A DNA stretch of 64,000 bases from Acetivibrio mesophilus (GTDB lineage Bacteria > Bacillota > Clostridia > Acetivibrionales > Acetivibrionaceae), in NCBI RefSeq assembly GCF_004102745.1, contig NZ_RLII01000003.1, positions 124,001-188,000 of the forward strand, in the 5' to 3' direction. The translations under genes and the position numbers were made by a program. The notes beneath the pieces were generated by a model that was not told where the DNA came from, ran no database searches, and saw only the letters and a program-made list of their open reading frames with translations. Positions 8,881 through 17,662 of this stretch are shown here, piece after piece (position 1 is the first letter of the stretch; every line of letters begins with the position of its first letter).

Positions 8881-10809
8881 TTAATCCTTCCACAAATTGT
8901 TAGCCGCATACTTCAAAATAACATTGCAGCAATGGTCGCAGTATCCATTCTTTTTCATCTCTTCAACCATTGTATCGTACTTTTCGCCCTGCTCTTTGTC
9001 CCTTACCTTTGCCTGTGTAATAACTCTGCTGAGCTCCTTGACTGATGCTGTAAGCTTCTTTTCTATAGCCTCCTTCAAAGGCTCGTAGCTGCTAAAGTCA
9101 AGCTTACCTCCATTTCTTAGAACGTAGAACATATATGCTGTAACATCCGCTCTAAATCCCTTTGCAGAAGTATCCGTAATTCCTATTTGCTCTTCTATGG
9201 ATCTTAGGAACTTCTCATCTGGTTCAAGCTCTTCTCCTGTATTCCTATCCTTTATCTTGGTCTTGTTCACAAAGGCCTCTGCATGATCAAGGTAGTTGTT
9301 AAAGAGGCTTTCCGCCTGTTCCCTATAACCATGAATAAACGCCTTTGTAATTTCCTTTTCTAAAATCTTGTTGTACTCTTTTCTTATACTGTCCTGCACA
9401 AACCTTAGATATCTCTCCCTTTCTTCCTCGCCGATTGCCAGATCCTTTACCGATTTAACCAGTGTCTCCATAACCGAAATAGGGTTAATGCAGTTATGAT
9501 CGGACTCCGACAGTGTTGTATCCAGCGCCTTCATAATAAATCTGGTGGAAATACCGGTCATTCCTTCTCTCTGCGCCTCTTCCTTCAGTTCGAAAATATC
9601 TATTTTTCTGGTCATACCTTTTTCAATTACTTCCTCGCCGTTGTATATCTTGAGCTTGGTTATAGGGTCCACCTTGTTTGAGGGCGCAAGTCTTGTCAGT
9701 ATTGCAAACATTGAAGCAATCTCAATGGTGTGGGGTGCTATATGAGCGTCAAACTTACTCTTCTTCAGTATTTTTTCATATATTTTTATTTCTTCGTTGA
9801 GTTCCAGACAATACGGAACCTCGATTTTTACAATTCTATCAAGGATTGCTTCGTTGGTGTGGTCGGACTTAAACTTGTTCCATTCCGCCTCATTGGAATG
9901 GGCAAGAATTATACCGTCAAAGTATATCATCGAACCTTTTCCGGGCGATGGAATCGATTTCTCCTGAGTAGCCGTAATCATCGTATGCAGATACTCCGTC
10001 TCATTTTTAAACACTTCTATAAATTCAACAATACCGCGGTTTCCAACATTGAATGCACCATTTAACGAAAGAACTCTAGGGTCATCTTCCGGATACAAAT
10101 CTATCTTGGATATGTCAACACTGCCTATAAGAACCGATGTGTCCTGATTGTTGGGGTCAACGGGAGGTACTACTCCGATTCCTTTTCTTGACCTGATAGA
10201 AAAATCCACCGTCTCAACAGGAAACTTTTCATATTCTCCATTAAACTCATTTTTTAGCCTATAGCGGCAAACAGGGCACAGATCCCCTTCTATCCTGACA
10301 TTTAATATGTCTTCAAATTCCTTTCTCAGATGTTTTGGAACAAGATGCAAAGGTTCCTCCCTCATCGGACATCCCTTCAATGCATAAATAGAAGGACTCA
10401 TTTCCAACGCACGTTTTATGGCTTCCATCAACGATGACTTACCTGCACCAACCGGTCCTACCAAGTAAAGCACCTGTCTTGCTTCTTCTCCTGCCATAGC
10501 TGCAGAATGGAAATACCTAACTATTTTCATGATTGTTTTATCGATTCCAAAAAACTCATCATCAAAAAACTTATACTTTTTTATGACATCATTTCCATAA
10601 ATCCTTCGAAGTCTGGGATTTTCATCGGTTTGTATTATGCTTACACCCGGTTTTGTGATGAGCTGATACATTCTTTGATGTGCAAGCATTGTAATCTCGG
10701 GGTTTTCTTTCACAATATCGAGGTACTCAAGGAATGTTCCTTCAAACCTTTTACTCTTGTGTTCTTCTCTGTCCTTACGTATAATGCTTGAGAAATCTCG
10801 TTTTTCCAT
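8881..10809 (-). CDS. prkA: PrkA family serine protein kinase / AAA+ protein
   Basis: The 642-residue protein carries the PrkA AAA-type domain, with Walker A VGPVGAGKSSL near residue 117 and a later acidic Walker B/sensor region (GIVEFIEVFK), followed by the C-terminal kinase-like PrkA domain. Four cysteines in a CPMREEP...CPVCRYR arrangement near residues 145-180 may bind metal. A C-terminal cluster (YCDHCCNVIL) adds a further possible metal site. Bacillus PrkA is linked to sporulation and the Escherichia coli homologue YeaG to nitrogen and stationary stress. Start ATG lies behind an AGAGGGGG site. First gene of prkA-yhbH-spoVR. Confidence 0.94.
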   Translation of the reverse strand: MEKRDFSSIIRKDREEHKSKRFEGTFLEYLDIVKENPEITMLAHQRMYQLITKPGVSIIQTDENPRLRRIYGNDVIKKYKFFDDEFFGIDKTIMKIVRYFHSAAMAGEEARQVLYLVGPVGAGKSSLMEAIKRALEMSPSIYALKGCPMREEPLHLVPKHLRKEFEDILNVRIEGDLCPVCRYRLKNEFNGEYEKFPVETVDFSIRSRKGIGVVPPVDPNNQDTSVLIGSVDISKIDLYPEDDPRVLSLNGAFNVGNRGIVEFIEVFKNETEYLHTMITATQEKSIPSPGKGSMIYFDGIILAHSNEAEWNKFKSDHTNEAILDRIVKIEVPYCLELNEEIKIYEKILKKSKFDAHIAPHTIEIASMFAILTRLAPSNKVDPITKLKIYNGEEVIEKGMTRKIDIFELKEEAQREGMTGISTRFIMKALDTTLSESDHNCINPISVMETLVKSVKDLAIGEEERERYLRFVQDSIRKEYNKILEKEITKAFIHGYREQAESLFNNYLDHAEAFVNKTKIKDRNTGEELEPDEKFLRSIEEQIGITDTSAKGFRADVTAYMFYVLRNGGKLDFSSYEPLKEAIEKKLTASVKELSRVITQAKVRDKEQGEKYDTMVEEMKKNGYCDHCCNVILKYAANNLWKD

Positions 10810-11285
10810 GCTTATTCCCCCTCTTTCTTCTGGAATATTCGTTGAAATATGTTTCTTCCTTCCATGATCAAAGCCTTTTTCAACCTATTAATATTGATAC
10901 CATCACTAAATTCTAAATAATGAAAAATAGAATTATGATATTACTTTATATGGTTGACTACCGTATAAGTTTCATATTTCCATATATATTACTGAATTAA
11001 ATATAAAATACTCTGATTCGGAACTGATTTACAAAAAACGATGGACTTAAATTCTGTCGTTTCAAATGTAAAAGCAGAATTATATAGAATTGCTATATTT
11101 TTATTATAACATAATAGTATCTTATTAACCATATCTTTGAATAGAAAGCATGGAAAAAATATTTTTACCATATTGATATTTTAATGATATTCTATGCTAT
11201 AATGAATTTATCAATCATTAACTTTCCAGAGATTTGCAAAACTCAAGTTTTGTAGGTATCGATAATAAAGGAGATGATATTTTCT
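10810..11285. other. Divergent intergenic region between prkA and the GT39-like gene
   Basis: This 476-base stretch is very AT-rich and holds no convincing gene. Visible elements are an extended -10 (TGCTATAAT, 11196-11203) pointing right, with TTGATA at 11173-11178 at a long spacing, and a perfect inverted repeat CAAAACT-CA-AGTTTTG at 11237-11252 between that promoter and the ribosome binding site. I could not identify the prkA promoter. Confidence 0.6.
11173..11203 (+). promoter_or_regulatory. Probable promoter of the GT39-like gene
   Basis: TATAAT at 11198-11203 is preceded by TGC, an extended -10. TTGATA at 11173-11178 could serve as -35, though the 19-base spacing is longer than ideal. 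Confidence 0.55.
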
Positions 11286-12806
11286 ATGAATTCTAAGATT
11301 TCTAAATTCGATTTTAAGTCTATTATCATCTGGACCATTATCTTTCTGGCAGGGCTCTGGTATCTGACAATAGGAATCGGTCATGAAACCTTGTGGTATG
11401 ATGAATCTTATTCTGCCGCCATTATCAACAATTCAATACCTGATATTATTAGAATCACTGCAAGTGACAGTCACCCACCTTTATATTTTATAATGCTCAA
11501 AATTTTTAGTATTGTATTTGGACGCACAGAATCTGCTTTAAGACTTTTATCGGTATTAGGAGTACTGGCCTTGGCGGCCCTTGGCACAGGACCGGTAAGG
11601 CGAATATTTGACAAATTCACAGGTATGATATACTCATTCTGTGTAATCGCTGTCCCCATAAGCCTGTCAATTGGGCAAGAAACCAGAATGTATACATGGG
11701 CAGCTTTCTTTGTTACTGCCAGTGCTCTATATGGGTATCTTGCGGTGCAACAGGGCAAAACATCCGATTGGGTTAAATTTGGACTAACTACGTTAGCATC
11801 TGCTTTTACTCATTATTATGCTCTGCTTGCTGTGACTATTTTAAATGCTCTGCTTTTTGTTTGGCTACTTGCCAAATTCATAATAAAAAAAGAAAAAAAG
11901 AATTTACTAAGTTATTCAATTACTGCAGGAGCTGTAGTATTGTGTTATTCTCCATGGATTTTTATATTATTCAATCAGGCAAAAAAAGTTAGTAAATCTT
12001 TCTGGATACCACCTGTCACAAGTAATGTTATCTGGCAAACCTTAATGTATCCGTTCAGAGCAAAATTTTGGGAATTTAGAGAGGCTAAGACGTATTTTAT
12101 TTGTGCAGTAGTATTCATACTATGGGGATTAGTATTTTCTATAATAAAACGCAAGCAGCAAGGATTAATGTCTTTGCTTGCAGCACTGGTATACTCATTA
12201 ACTTTGATAGGTGCTATTGTTCTATCCAATGTAATCAGGCCACTTTTGGTTGAAAGATACATATTTCCTGTTGTAGGATTGTTTGTTTTAGCCTTTGTAT
12301 ATGGAATATCTATGATGAATAATAAAGGGGCTTCAATATTTGTTTGCTTGGCATTACTGGTTGTTGCAATTTCACAAAACAGTATGGTTATTTCGCTAAG
12401 ATTTAACGGCCCGATGAAAGAAGTTTGCGATTATGTTAATGAGAGTGTAACTTCAGAAGATGTTTTTATTCATTCTGATGAACATACCTTCGGAACCTTT
12501 TGCTACTATTATCCCAACAATAAGCATTATCTATACTTGCCTCCGACCTTCGGAGGATACAGCGGATATGATGCGTTCTCTTCTAATGGGTCCTATGGGT
12601 CAGATGTCAAGGGATTTATACAAGGTCGTGAAAATATATGGCTTGTGGACCGGGAAGGATCTACAACCACCCCATACGCATATTCATTGTTTAGTGACGG
12701 TATCCTAAAGGGTAAAGGCAGTATTCAGCGTTTTGATGCTTATCCGTTTTCTTTCTACGCTATTTCGCTAAGGAAGGTTGAAGCTGGAGATGCCGCAAAA
12801 GACTAA
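11286..12806 (+). CDS. GT39-like integral membrane glycosyltransferase
   Basis: The 506-residue protein has about ten to eleven hydrophobic helices and the first external loop typical of the PMT/ArnT (GT-C) superfamily: GHETLWYDESYSAAI with an Asp-Glu pair near residue 38, then SDSHPPLYFIMLK. These enzymes move sugars from polyprenyl-phosphate donors to protein or wall glycans outside the membrane. The C-terminal 110 residues form a soluble external domain. I place the start at 11286 because AAGGAG at 11268-11273 would directly abut the earlier ATG at 11274. Monocistronic, transcribed opposite to its neighbours, with a terminator behind it. Donor and acceptor unknown. Confidence 0.82.
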   Translation: MNSKISKFDFKSIIIWTIIFLAGLWYLTIGIGHETLWYDESYSAAIINNSIPDIIRITASDSHPPLYFIMLKIFSIVFGRTESALRLLSVLGVLALAALGTGPVRRIFDKFTGMIYSFCVIAVPISLSIGQETRMYTWAAFFVTASALYGYLAVQQGKTSDWVKFGLTTLASAFTHYYALLAVTILNALLFVWLLAKFIIKKEKKNLLSYSITAGAVVLCYSPWIFILFNQAKKVSKSFWIPPVTSNVIWQTLMYPFRAKFWEFREAKTYFICAVVFILWGLVFSIIKRKQQGLMSLLAALVYSLTLIGAIVLSNVIRPLLVERYIFPVVGLFVLAFVYGISMMNNKGASIFVCLALLVVAISQNSMVISLRFNGPMKEVCDYVNESVTSEDVFIHSDEHTFGTFCYYYPNNKHYLYLPPTFGGYSGYDAFSSNGSYGSDVKGFIQGRENIWLVDREGSTTTPYAYSLFSDGILKGKGSIQRFDAYPFSFYAISLRKVEAGDAAKD

Positions 12807-12837
12807 ATTGATAGAAGTTTCAATATAATCAACAATT

Positions 12838-12880
12838 GCCGCCCTTCACAGAAAGAATTCAGGAAGTGGCGGCTTTTAAC
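12838..12880 (+). terminator. Terminator of the GT39-like gene
   Basis: GCCGCC plus CTTC pairs with GAAG plus GGCGGC (one bulged T), followed by TTTTAACTTT on the plus strand, 32 bases after the stop codon. Confidence 0.7.
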
Positions 12881-12904
12881 TTTCCTCATTGGGGTATTCC
12901 CATT

Positions 12905-13420
12905 CTATTCAGGTAATATATCCTTCAATAAATCAAACCTTTTCAAGGCATTAATATATTCTGCAACACATACAAAATTTTGAAGGTCTTTTTCGTCAAC
13001 TCCACAAAAAGCACACATTTCATCCCAAAGCATTGTACTTCCTTCTACCATGAAAAAACCTGTCACTTCATCAATGCCAACAAAAATCTTGGTAATATCC
13101 CCACCCCAAATATCCATCGAGTCTTTATTCTCATCCCGATAAAAAACTTCACCATTACCTGCGTTCTCAAGATAAAAAGCTCTTGGAATTGGAGTTTTAC
13201 CTTCCGGTAGTTTTTCTTCATAAACCTTATTCATGGTAACATTATAAATGATTGCATCCGTAGCTCTTTTTTCATGTATCTCGGTCAAGATATATTTATT
13301 TTGCAGATATTCAAGTAACTCCTGCCCTGATTTTCTGTTTGGTTTTAGTATATCTTTATACTGCATCCAAATAGATTTCCATTCTCCAAGAATTTCTGGG
13401 GTCGGTTCTTTTGTTATCAT
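12905..13420 (-). CDS. Conserved-looking hypothetical protein, 171 residues
   Basis: I do not recognise the family. The protein is soluble and acidic, with an N-terminal alpha-helical region (residues 1-50), a central beta-rich part containing IPRAFYLENAGNGEVFYRDEN and IFVGIDEVTGFFMVEGSTMLW, and a C-terminal helical part with AFCGVDEKDLQNF. No signal peptide or membrane segment. The ATG overlaps the stop codon of a preceding 25-codon ORF (ATGA overlap) and has its own GGAGGG site, so translation is probably coupled. It may share a transcript with the GNAT gene upstream. The fold could be SUKH-like, but this is a guess. Confidence 0.75.
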   Translation of the reverse strand: MITKEPTPEILGEWKSIWMQYKDILKPNRKSGQELLEYLQNKYILTEIHEKRATDAIIYNVTMNKVYEEKLPEGKTPIPRAFYLENAGNGEVFYRDENKDSMDIWGGDITKIFVGIDEVTGFFMVEGSTMLWDEMCAFCGVDEKDLQNFVCVAEYINALKRFDLLKDILPE

Positions 13421-13494
13421 ATTGCCCTCCTTGTAAACCAGGCATAAGCAGTACCGGTTGCTTCGTCAATTCGAAACGGGTAATTTTCTTTCAT
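13417..13494 (-). CDS. 25-residue ORF translationally coupled to the next gene
   Basis: A small ORF starts with ATG at 13492-13494 behind AAAGGAG at good spacing, encodes 25 residues (starting MKENYPFRID and ending TRRAI) and stops with TGA that overlaps the ATG of the 171-residue gene. It begins 21 bases after the GNAT stop codon. It could be a real small protein, a leader peptide that promotes translation of the next gene, or the N-terminal remnant of a larger protein split by a frameshift. Not recognised. Confidence 0.5.
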   Translation of the reverse strand: MKENYPFRIDEATGTAYAWFTRRAI

Positions 13495-13515
13495 AATTCT
13501 TTCTCCTTTTAGTTC

Positions 13516-14058
13516 CTATAAACCATACCATTCATCTTTTAAGATTGCATATTCATATGTATCAACCCAAATGCATTCGCCCATCTCATCCCGTTTAAAA
13601 AATATATTTTTAAGTAAATGTCCCTCTCTCCTCATTTCTAAGCGTTCCAACAGCTTCCATGATGCTATGTTTTCCGGATTGCACATAGCAACTATTCTAC
13701 GTGCCTTCAACTTTTTGAATCCATAATCGATAACTGCCTTACAGCTTTCTGTGGCATATCCGTTACCATAATACTGAGGATTAAAAACGTATCCAATTTC
13801 CCAGTTTGAAAATTCCTTTGGTTCCTGTTGATTAAAATAAACATTGCCTATCAGTTTATTATTGACTTTTAAGCATACAGCCCAAAAAGCTTCATTTGAT
13901 GAACGTTTAACAGCTTCATTTTTACAATCTTCTTCCGTAAAAATACCGTATGGCTCATATCTTACTACTTGTTCTTTAGAAAGATATTCATATAAATCCT
14001 TCCAATCATCGGGAGAAAATCTCCTTAGTATTAATCTATCGGTTTCTATTATAGCCAT
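13516..14058 (-). CDS. GNAT family N-acetyltransferase (RimJ/RimL-like)
   Basis: The 180-residue protein begins with the typical MAIIETDRLILRRFSPDDW strand-helix start of RimJ/RimL-type acetyltransferases. The acetyl-CoA binding region follows as IGYVFNPQYYGNGYATES (motif A) and the arginine-rich KARRIVAMCNPENIASWKLLERLEM (motif B) segment. It transfers acetyl from acetyl-CoA to an amino group; substrate is unknown (protein N-terminus or small molecule). Start ATG sits after GAGGACATAAA. First gene of a short minus-strand cluster with the 25-codon and 171-residue ORFs. Confidence 0.88.
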   Translation of the reverse strand: MAIIETDRLILRRFSPDDWKDLYEYLSKEQVVRYEPYGIFTEEDCKNEAVKRSSNEAFWAVCLKVNNKLIGNVYFNQQEPKEFSNWEIGYVFNPQYYGNGYATESCKAVIDYGFKKLKARRIVAMCNPENIASWKLLERLEMRREGHLLKNIFFKRDEMGECIWVDTYEYAILKDEWYGL

Positions 14059-14241
14059 TTTATGTCCTCACTTTTATTAAATTGCTTAACTAAATCAGCC
14101 TTAATAGCAGCACACAATAATAAACTATGTGGTATTTATGTAAGCTATATGTATATTACAATCAATTACTTTTTTCTTCTTATCTTCTGATATTTGCTTA
14201 AAATTCTTAGCAAAACGCAACGGTAATCCACAATTCTCCGA

Positions 14242-14991
14242 TCATTCCTTATGTTCTTCATTTAATCTTATGATATCGATATCAGGGTATCCATCTTTAA
14301 TTTTTTCGCATAAACTCTGCACCCCGAATATTTCTGTATATGTATGACTGCCAACAATAAGATTTATTCCGGCAAACTCACAATATTGAACTGTATACAG
14401 TGTCTTTTCTCCTGTTATTAAGACATCGCAGTTATGCTCCACATGTTCCTTTATATCGGAAGTCATGTGCCCTGCCCCTGACATAAAACCTATCTTTTTG
14501 ATCTTCCTGTCGTTATTTTTCCAACTCTTAACCTTCTCACCCAATATATCTTCCACTTTAGATATCAATACCTCAAAATCTATCGGTTTCTCAAGTTCTC
14601 CAATCCGCCCACAATAAAAATGTCCACTTTGCAAATTTACCTTATCCAAATTATATAAACCGATTCTATTCATAAAAGAGACGTTTGTTCCAAAGTCTGC
14701 ATCATCCAAAGGCATATGAAAATAAAAGTGAGATATGTTGTATTTCTTAAGAGCGTCAATACAATAATCCTTCATTCCATATATAAACTCCCATGCATCA
14801 TGGTGTGAAATTATTAGATTAACACCTTGCATAACGGCACTTTTTACTGTTTCAGGGGTTAAATTGGTGGCATAACCGATTTTCTTGATCTCGAGGGTAT
14901 CATCAACATAGAATCCGAACTCTCCCTCAACCGTCAGCTTGGTTTCATCAAATAAACCAATTACATATTCTTTTAAGTCAGATGCTTTCAT
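14242..14991 (-). CDS. Nif3-like dinuclear metal centre protein (DUF34 family)
   Basis: At 249 residues this is a short member of the Nif3/YbgI/DUF34 family. Conserved metal ligands are visible as the paired histidines in LIISHHDAWE, the HMPLDDA segment and the C-terminal GSHTYTEIFG, where His and Glu complete the site. Family members form ring-shaped hexamers with two metals per subunit; the reaction is uncertain, with GTP cyclohydrolase I-like and stress roles proposed. I choose the start at 14989-14991 because a GGAGGATT site lies seven bases before it; an upstream in-frame ATG has no such site. No clear partner genes. Confidence 0.85.
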   Translation of the reverse strand: MKASDLKEYVIGLFDETKLTVEGEFGFYVDDTLEIKKIGYATNLTPETVKSAVMQGVNLIISHHDAWEFIYGMKDYCIDALKKYNISHFYFHMPLDDADFGTNVSFMNRIGLYNLDKVNLQSGHFYCGRIGELEKPIDFEVLISKVEDILGEKVKSWKNNDRKIKKIGFMSGAGHMTSDIKEHVEHNCDVLITGEKTLYTVQYCEFAGINLIVGSHTYTEIFGVQSLCEKIKDGYPDIDIIRLNEEHKE

Positions 14992-15127
14992 AATAATCCT
15001 CCTGTCTATTCGATTTATTTCGGAACTGATCACCAGCGTAATTAGCGAGAATCACGTATATCTATGTCCGTCACTTATTAATTTAAATTTACTCCATATA
15101 TCGTTCGATAAAGCTTATGTAAAAATG

Positions 15128-15424
15128 TCATGCACCAGTCTGTTTCTGTAGCCTTACTTTGCTACTGATTCTTCTATATATCCACATTATAGGATACCAT
15201 AGTATGATAGAATGGATTACACCTACAATTGCAAATATAATTGGCGAAGATATTAATCCTAACAAACCTGCTAATATTCCGTAATAAGCCGTTTTATTAA
15301 TATAAACCGGAACGTTATGATTAAAAGTACAAACAAAGAACAATATAACACCAATTCCTACTCCAGCATAGGTATAATAAAGAGTACTTTTTTTCATCAC
15401 TTTCTTAAGATTTACTGTCTTCAT
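15128..15424 (-). CDS. Small membrane protein, 98 residues
   Basis: The ATG follows GGGGAGGAG at good spacing. The protein has a basic N-terminus (MKTVNLKKVMKKS) and three hydrophobic segments at about residues 14-34, 45-62 and 62-84, ending in a basic cytoplasmic tail (RRISSKVRLQKQ). No known family recognised. It sits 137 bases upstream of the Nif3-like gene on the same strand; a functional link is not evident. Confidence 0.7.
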   Translation of the reverse strand: MKTVNLKKVMKKSTLYYTYAGVGIGVILFFVCTFNHNVPVYINKTAYYGILAGLLGLISSPIIFAIVGVIHSIILWYPIMWIYRRISSKVRLQKQTGA

Positions 15425-15794
15425 GAATAAAACTCCTCCCCTTCAATTTCAAATATTATTTTATTCTCCAAACACTTAACTTCAAGCCTTTCACAAAAAA
15501 TGAGCTATAAAAAGCGTGGCTACCGTTAATACTTTCTTTTACTTAATTTCTCAATATTTTTACACTTCAGCCAGTTTGCGGAACTTCTAAATTATTTTCT
15601 AAAATTAATTGCATAAATATATTATACAAATTGTTACCATGGTAGACAAGTAGATGAAGTATAAACATTTTATTATATACCAAGGAAACACCCACATTTT
15701 ACCTAATCAAATCTTTCTGTTTTAATGATATAATATTGTTCAGATAATAATTATATACGAGCAAACATTTTTAATTTTCAATAAGGAGGATGTC
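15425..15794. other. Intergenic region upstream of the membrane/beta-domain protein
   Basis: A 370-base AT-rich region without a supported gene. An extended -10 (TGATATAAT, box at 15729-15734) points right toward the gene at 15795; a good -35 is not visible. A 10-bp palindrome TACCATGGTA lies near 15637. Nothing else seen. Confidence 0.55.
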
Positions 15795-17585
15795 ATGAAG
15801 AACTTATATAAATATTCAAAAAACATCGTTTTATTTATAACATCCTCTCTTGCAGGAGTGGTACTCTTTCTCTGGGTAATGTCAATAAACCTGGGTACCT
15901 CCATTATGACTTCCGATTTTCACAGGGATTTGTTCGAAAAAAACAATATTTACTATGAGACTCAGAGTGAGATTAATAATCTGGTGCAAAGTATATTTAT
16001 TGATTTAAGCAGCCAACTGCCACAACTTAGCGACCAACAAAAAGAAATATTCGCCATACTTCAGGACTCCATTTCACCGGAAATGATTAAAATGAACATT
16101 GATACAATTGCCGACGGTCTATTCAAATACTTCAAAGGCGAAAAAAGCTTTTTGCCCGACATCATTATTGATACAGACTCACTGTCTTCAGAAAATCTAA
16201 AGGAGGTAAAAGAAGATTCTTTAGAAGATATCTCCGATACTACAGATTCCGAGTATGTCTTAAGCAAAATAAAACGGGTCAATCTCAATGCTATACTGTT
16301 GTCAATAAATCGCAGTGATGTTTTAGATATGCTACTTTTTATTAAGCTACTCTATTTCATCATAGATTTTGTACCGGTATTTTGCGTTTTGATTCTGGTA
16401 TTGTTATTCCTAAAAGCACTATTATTCAGCAGAAATCTAAAAGAAATGCTAAAATGGTTGTTCGGATTATTTATGACTTGCGGTATTTTGAATATTATAA
16501 CCGCAATATTCTGCATGGTGTATTCCTACAAAATCCTTCCCGAGAATATGTATATGCTCTCTGTAAGCATTCCGCTGAAATCCGAAATCCTTTTATCCTA
16601 TGTTCAGGATTGCCTTATCCCAATATTTGTGTTTTGCATAGCTTCAGGTATCCTCATGACACTAGTATCTTTTTTAGTTCTCTCATTTAACGGTCCTGCG
16701 GATAAATTCAGCTTAATAAATATATTTAAATTAAAGCTTTCAGCCAAACACAGAAAATTATTGGAATACACAGTTATAACACTATTACTGGTTTTTTCGC
16801 TTTCATTTCTTTGTTTTGAACTGTACTCCTTTAAGAAAGACTTTGAATCTAGTAATTTTTCAAATTTGATATCAAGACTGACTAATTCAAATTCTTATAC
16901 TGAAATAATATCCGCAAAAGACGATACAATTTATACGCTTCAGATTAAACTTGTTGACATAGAAGACAATTCCCCAGTTTCGGGTATTCAAATAAGTGTA
17001 AACGGCAAAACAGATAACCCTGAAAAGTACCATAATATCGCAGGCATAACCGATGAGGCTGGCACCGTTAAATTTACACTGGGAAAAGGAACCTTCCACC
17101 TAATATTTTCTCCTGTGGGCGGGTCCACTGATTACATTCTGCCGTCTCCATTTTTCTACGACCTAAAATCAGTAGGAACAACCCTGCTTACTGTTAATCT
17201 TGATAAATACAATGCAGTAACCCCAAGCACCGGAATCGCCGAAATTGAAGTTCTGGATGAAGACAACCTTCCAGTAAAAGGCATCGAACTTTGTGTAGAC
17301 AGTTTTGAAACCCCCACACAATACAGCAAACTTACTCCCTATAGAGGTGTCTCAACTTCTACACCTGCAAAAAATCCGGAAGCATCTAGTAATCCCGACA
17401 GGTTTTTCTCGGTGACCAACGAAGAAGGTATTGCCGTATTTAGGCTTACTTCGGGTCTTTACAATATAAAATTTTCTCCAGACAAGTTTCCCGAGGATTA
17501 CAAAATCCCTGAACTCTTTGAAATCAATTGTTCCCCTGACTTGACAACAAGATACACAATACGTCTGGTTAAAGCTCATCAGTAA
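15795..17585 (+). CDS. Membrane protein with two C-terminal extracellular beta-domains
   Basis: The 596-residue protein starts with an N-terminal membrane helix (residues about 11-33), then an external acidic helical region (residues 40-170), three to four helices between about residues 175 and 305, and one more at about 322-345. Behind it lie two related beta-sandwich modules of the CarboxypepD_reg/prealbumin-like type: residues about 375-470 (with NSPVSGIQISVNGK and DEAGTVKFTLGKG) and 475-594 (with NLPVKGIELCVDS and NEEGIAVFRLTSG). A Pro/Thr-rich insertion (TPYRGVSTSTPAKNPEAS) sits in the second. AAGGAGG site at ideal spacing. The protein is probably a surface sensor or wall-associated factor. 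No named family recognised. Confidence 0.75.
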   Translation: MKNLYKYSKNIVLFITSSLAGVVLFLWVMSINLGTSIMTSDFHRDLFEKNNIYYETQSEINNLVQSIFIDLSSQLPQLSDQQKEIFAILQDSISPEMIKMNIDTIADGLFKYFKGEKSFLPDIIIDTDSLSSENLKEVKEDSLEDISDTTDSEYVLSKIKRVNLNAILLSINRSDVLDMLLFIKLLYFIIDFVPVFCVLILVLLFLKALLFSRNLKEMLKWLFGLFMTCGILNIITAIFCMVYSYKILPENMYMLSVSIPLKSEILLSYVQDCLIPIFVFCIASGILMTLVSFLVLSFNGPADKFSLINIFKLKLSAKHRKLLEYTVITLLLVFSLSFLCFELYSFKKDFESSNFSNLISRLTNSNSYTEIISAKDDTIYTLQIKLVDIEDNSPVSGIQISVNGKTDNPEKYHNIAGITDEAGTVKFTLGKGTFHLIFSPVGGSTDYILPSPFFYDLKSVGTTLLTVNLDKYNAVTPSTGIAEIEVLDEDNLPVKGIELCVDSFETPTQYSKLTPYRGVSTSTPAKNPEASSNPDRFFSVTNEEGIAVFRLTSGLYNIKFSPDKFPEDYKIPELFEINCSPDLTTRYTIRLVKAHQ

Positions 17586-17662
17586 GTAAAGTAACATAAT
17601 GCTCCTTTTTCGAATATTATGTATAGCAGATAGCTATGTTTAATATGAAAGGAGAAATCATT

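Noticed and set aside
10989-11171. 60-codon frame on the minus strand in the prkA/GT39 gap
   Set aside because: No ribosome binding site, Ile/Phe/Lys-rich composition expected from AT-rich non-coding DNA.
14140-14241. In-frame continuation of about 35 codons after the TGA stop of the Nif3-like gene, looking like selenocysteine readthrough
   Set aside because: No SECIS-like hairpin after the TGA, and Nif3-like proteins end at this position; the open stretch is lysine-rich low-complexity sequence.
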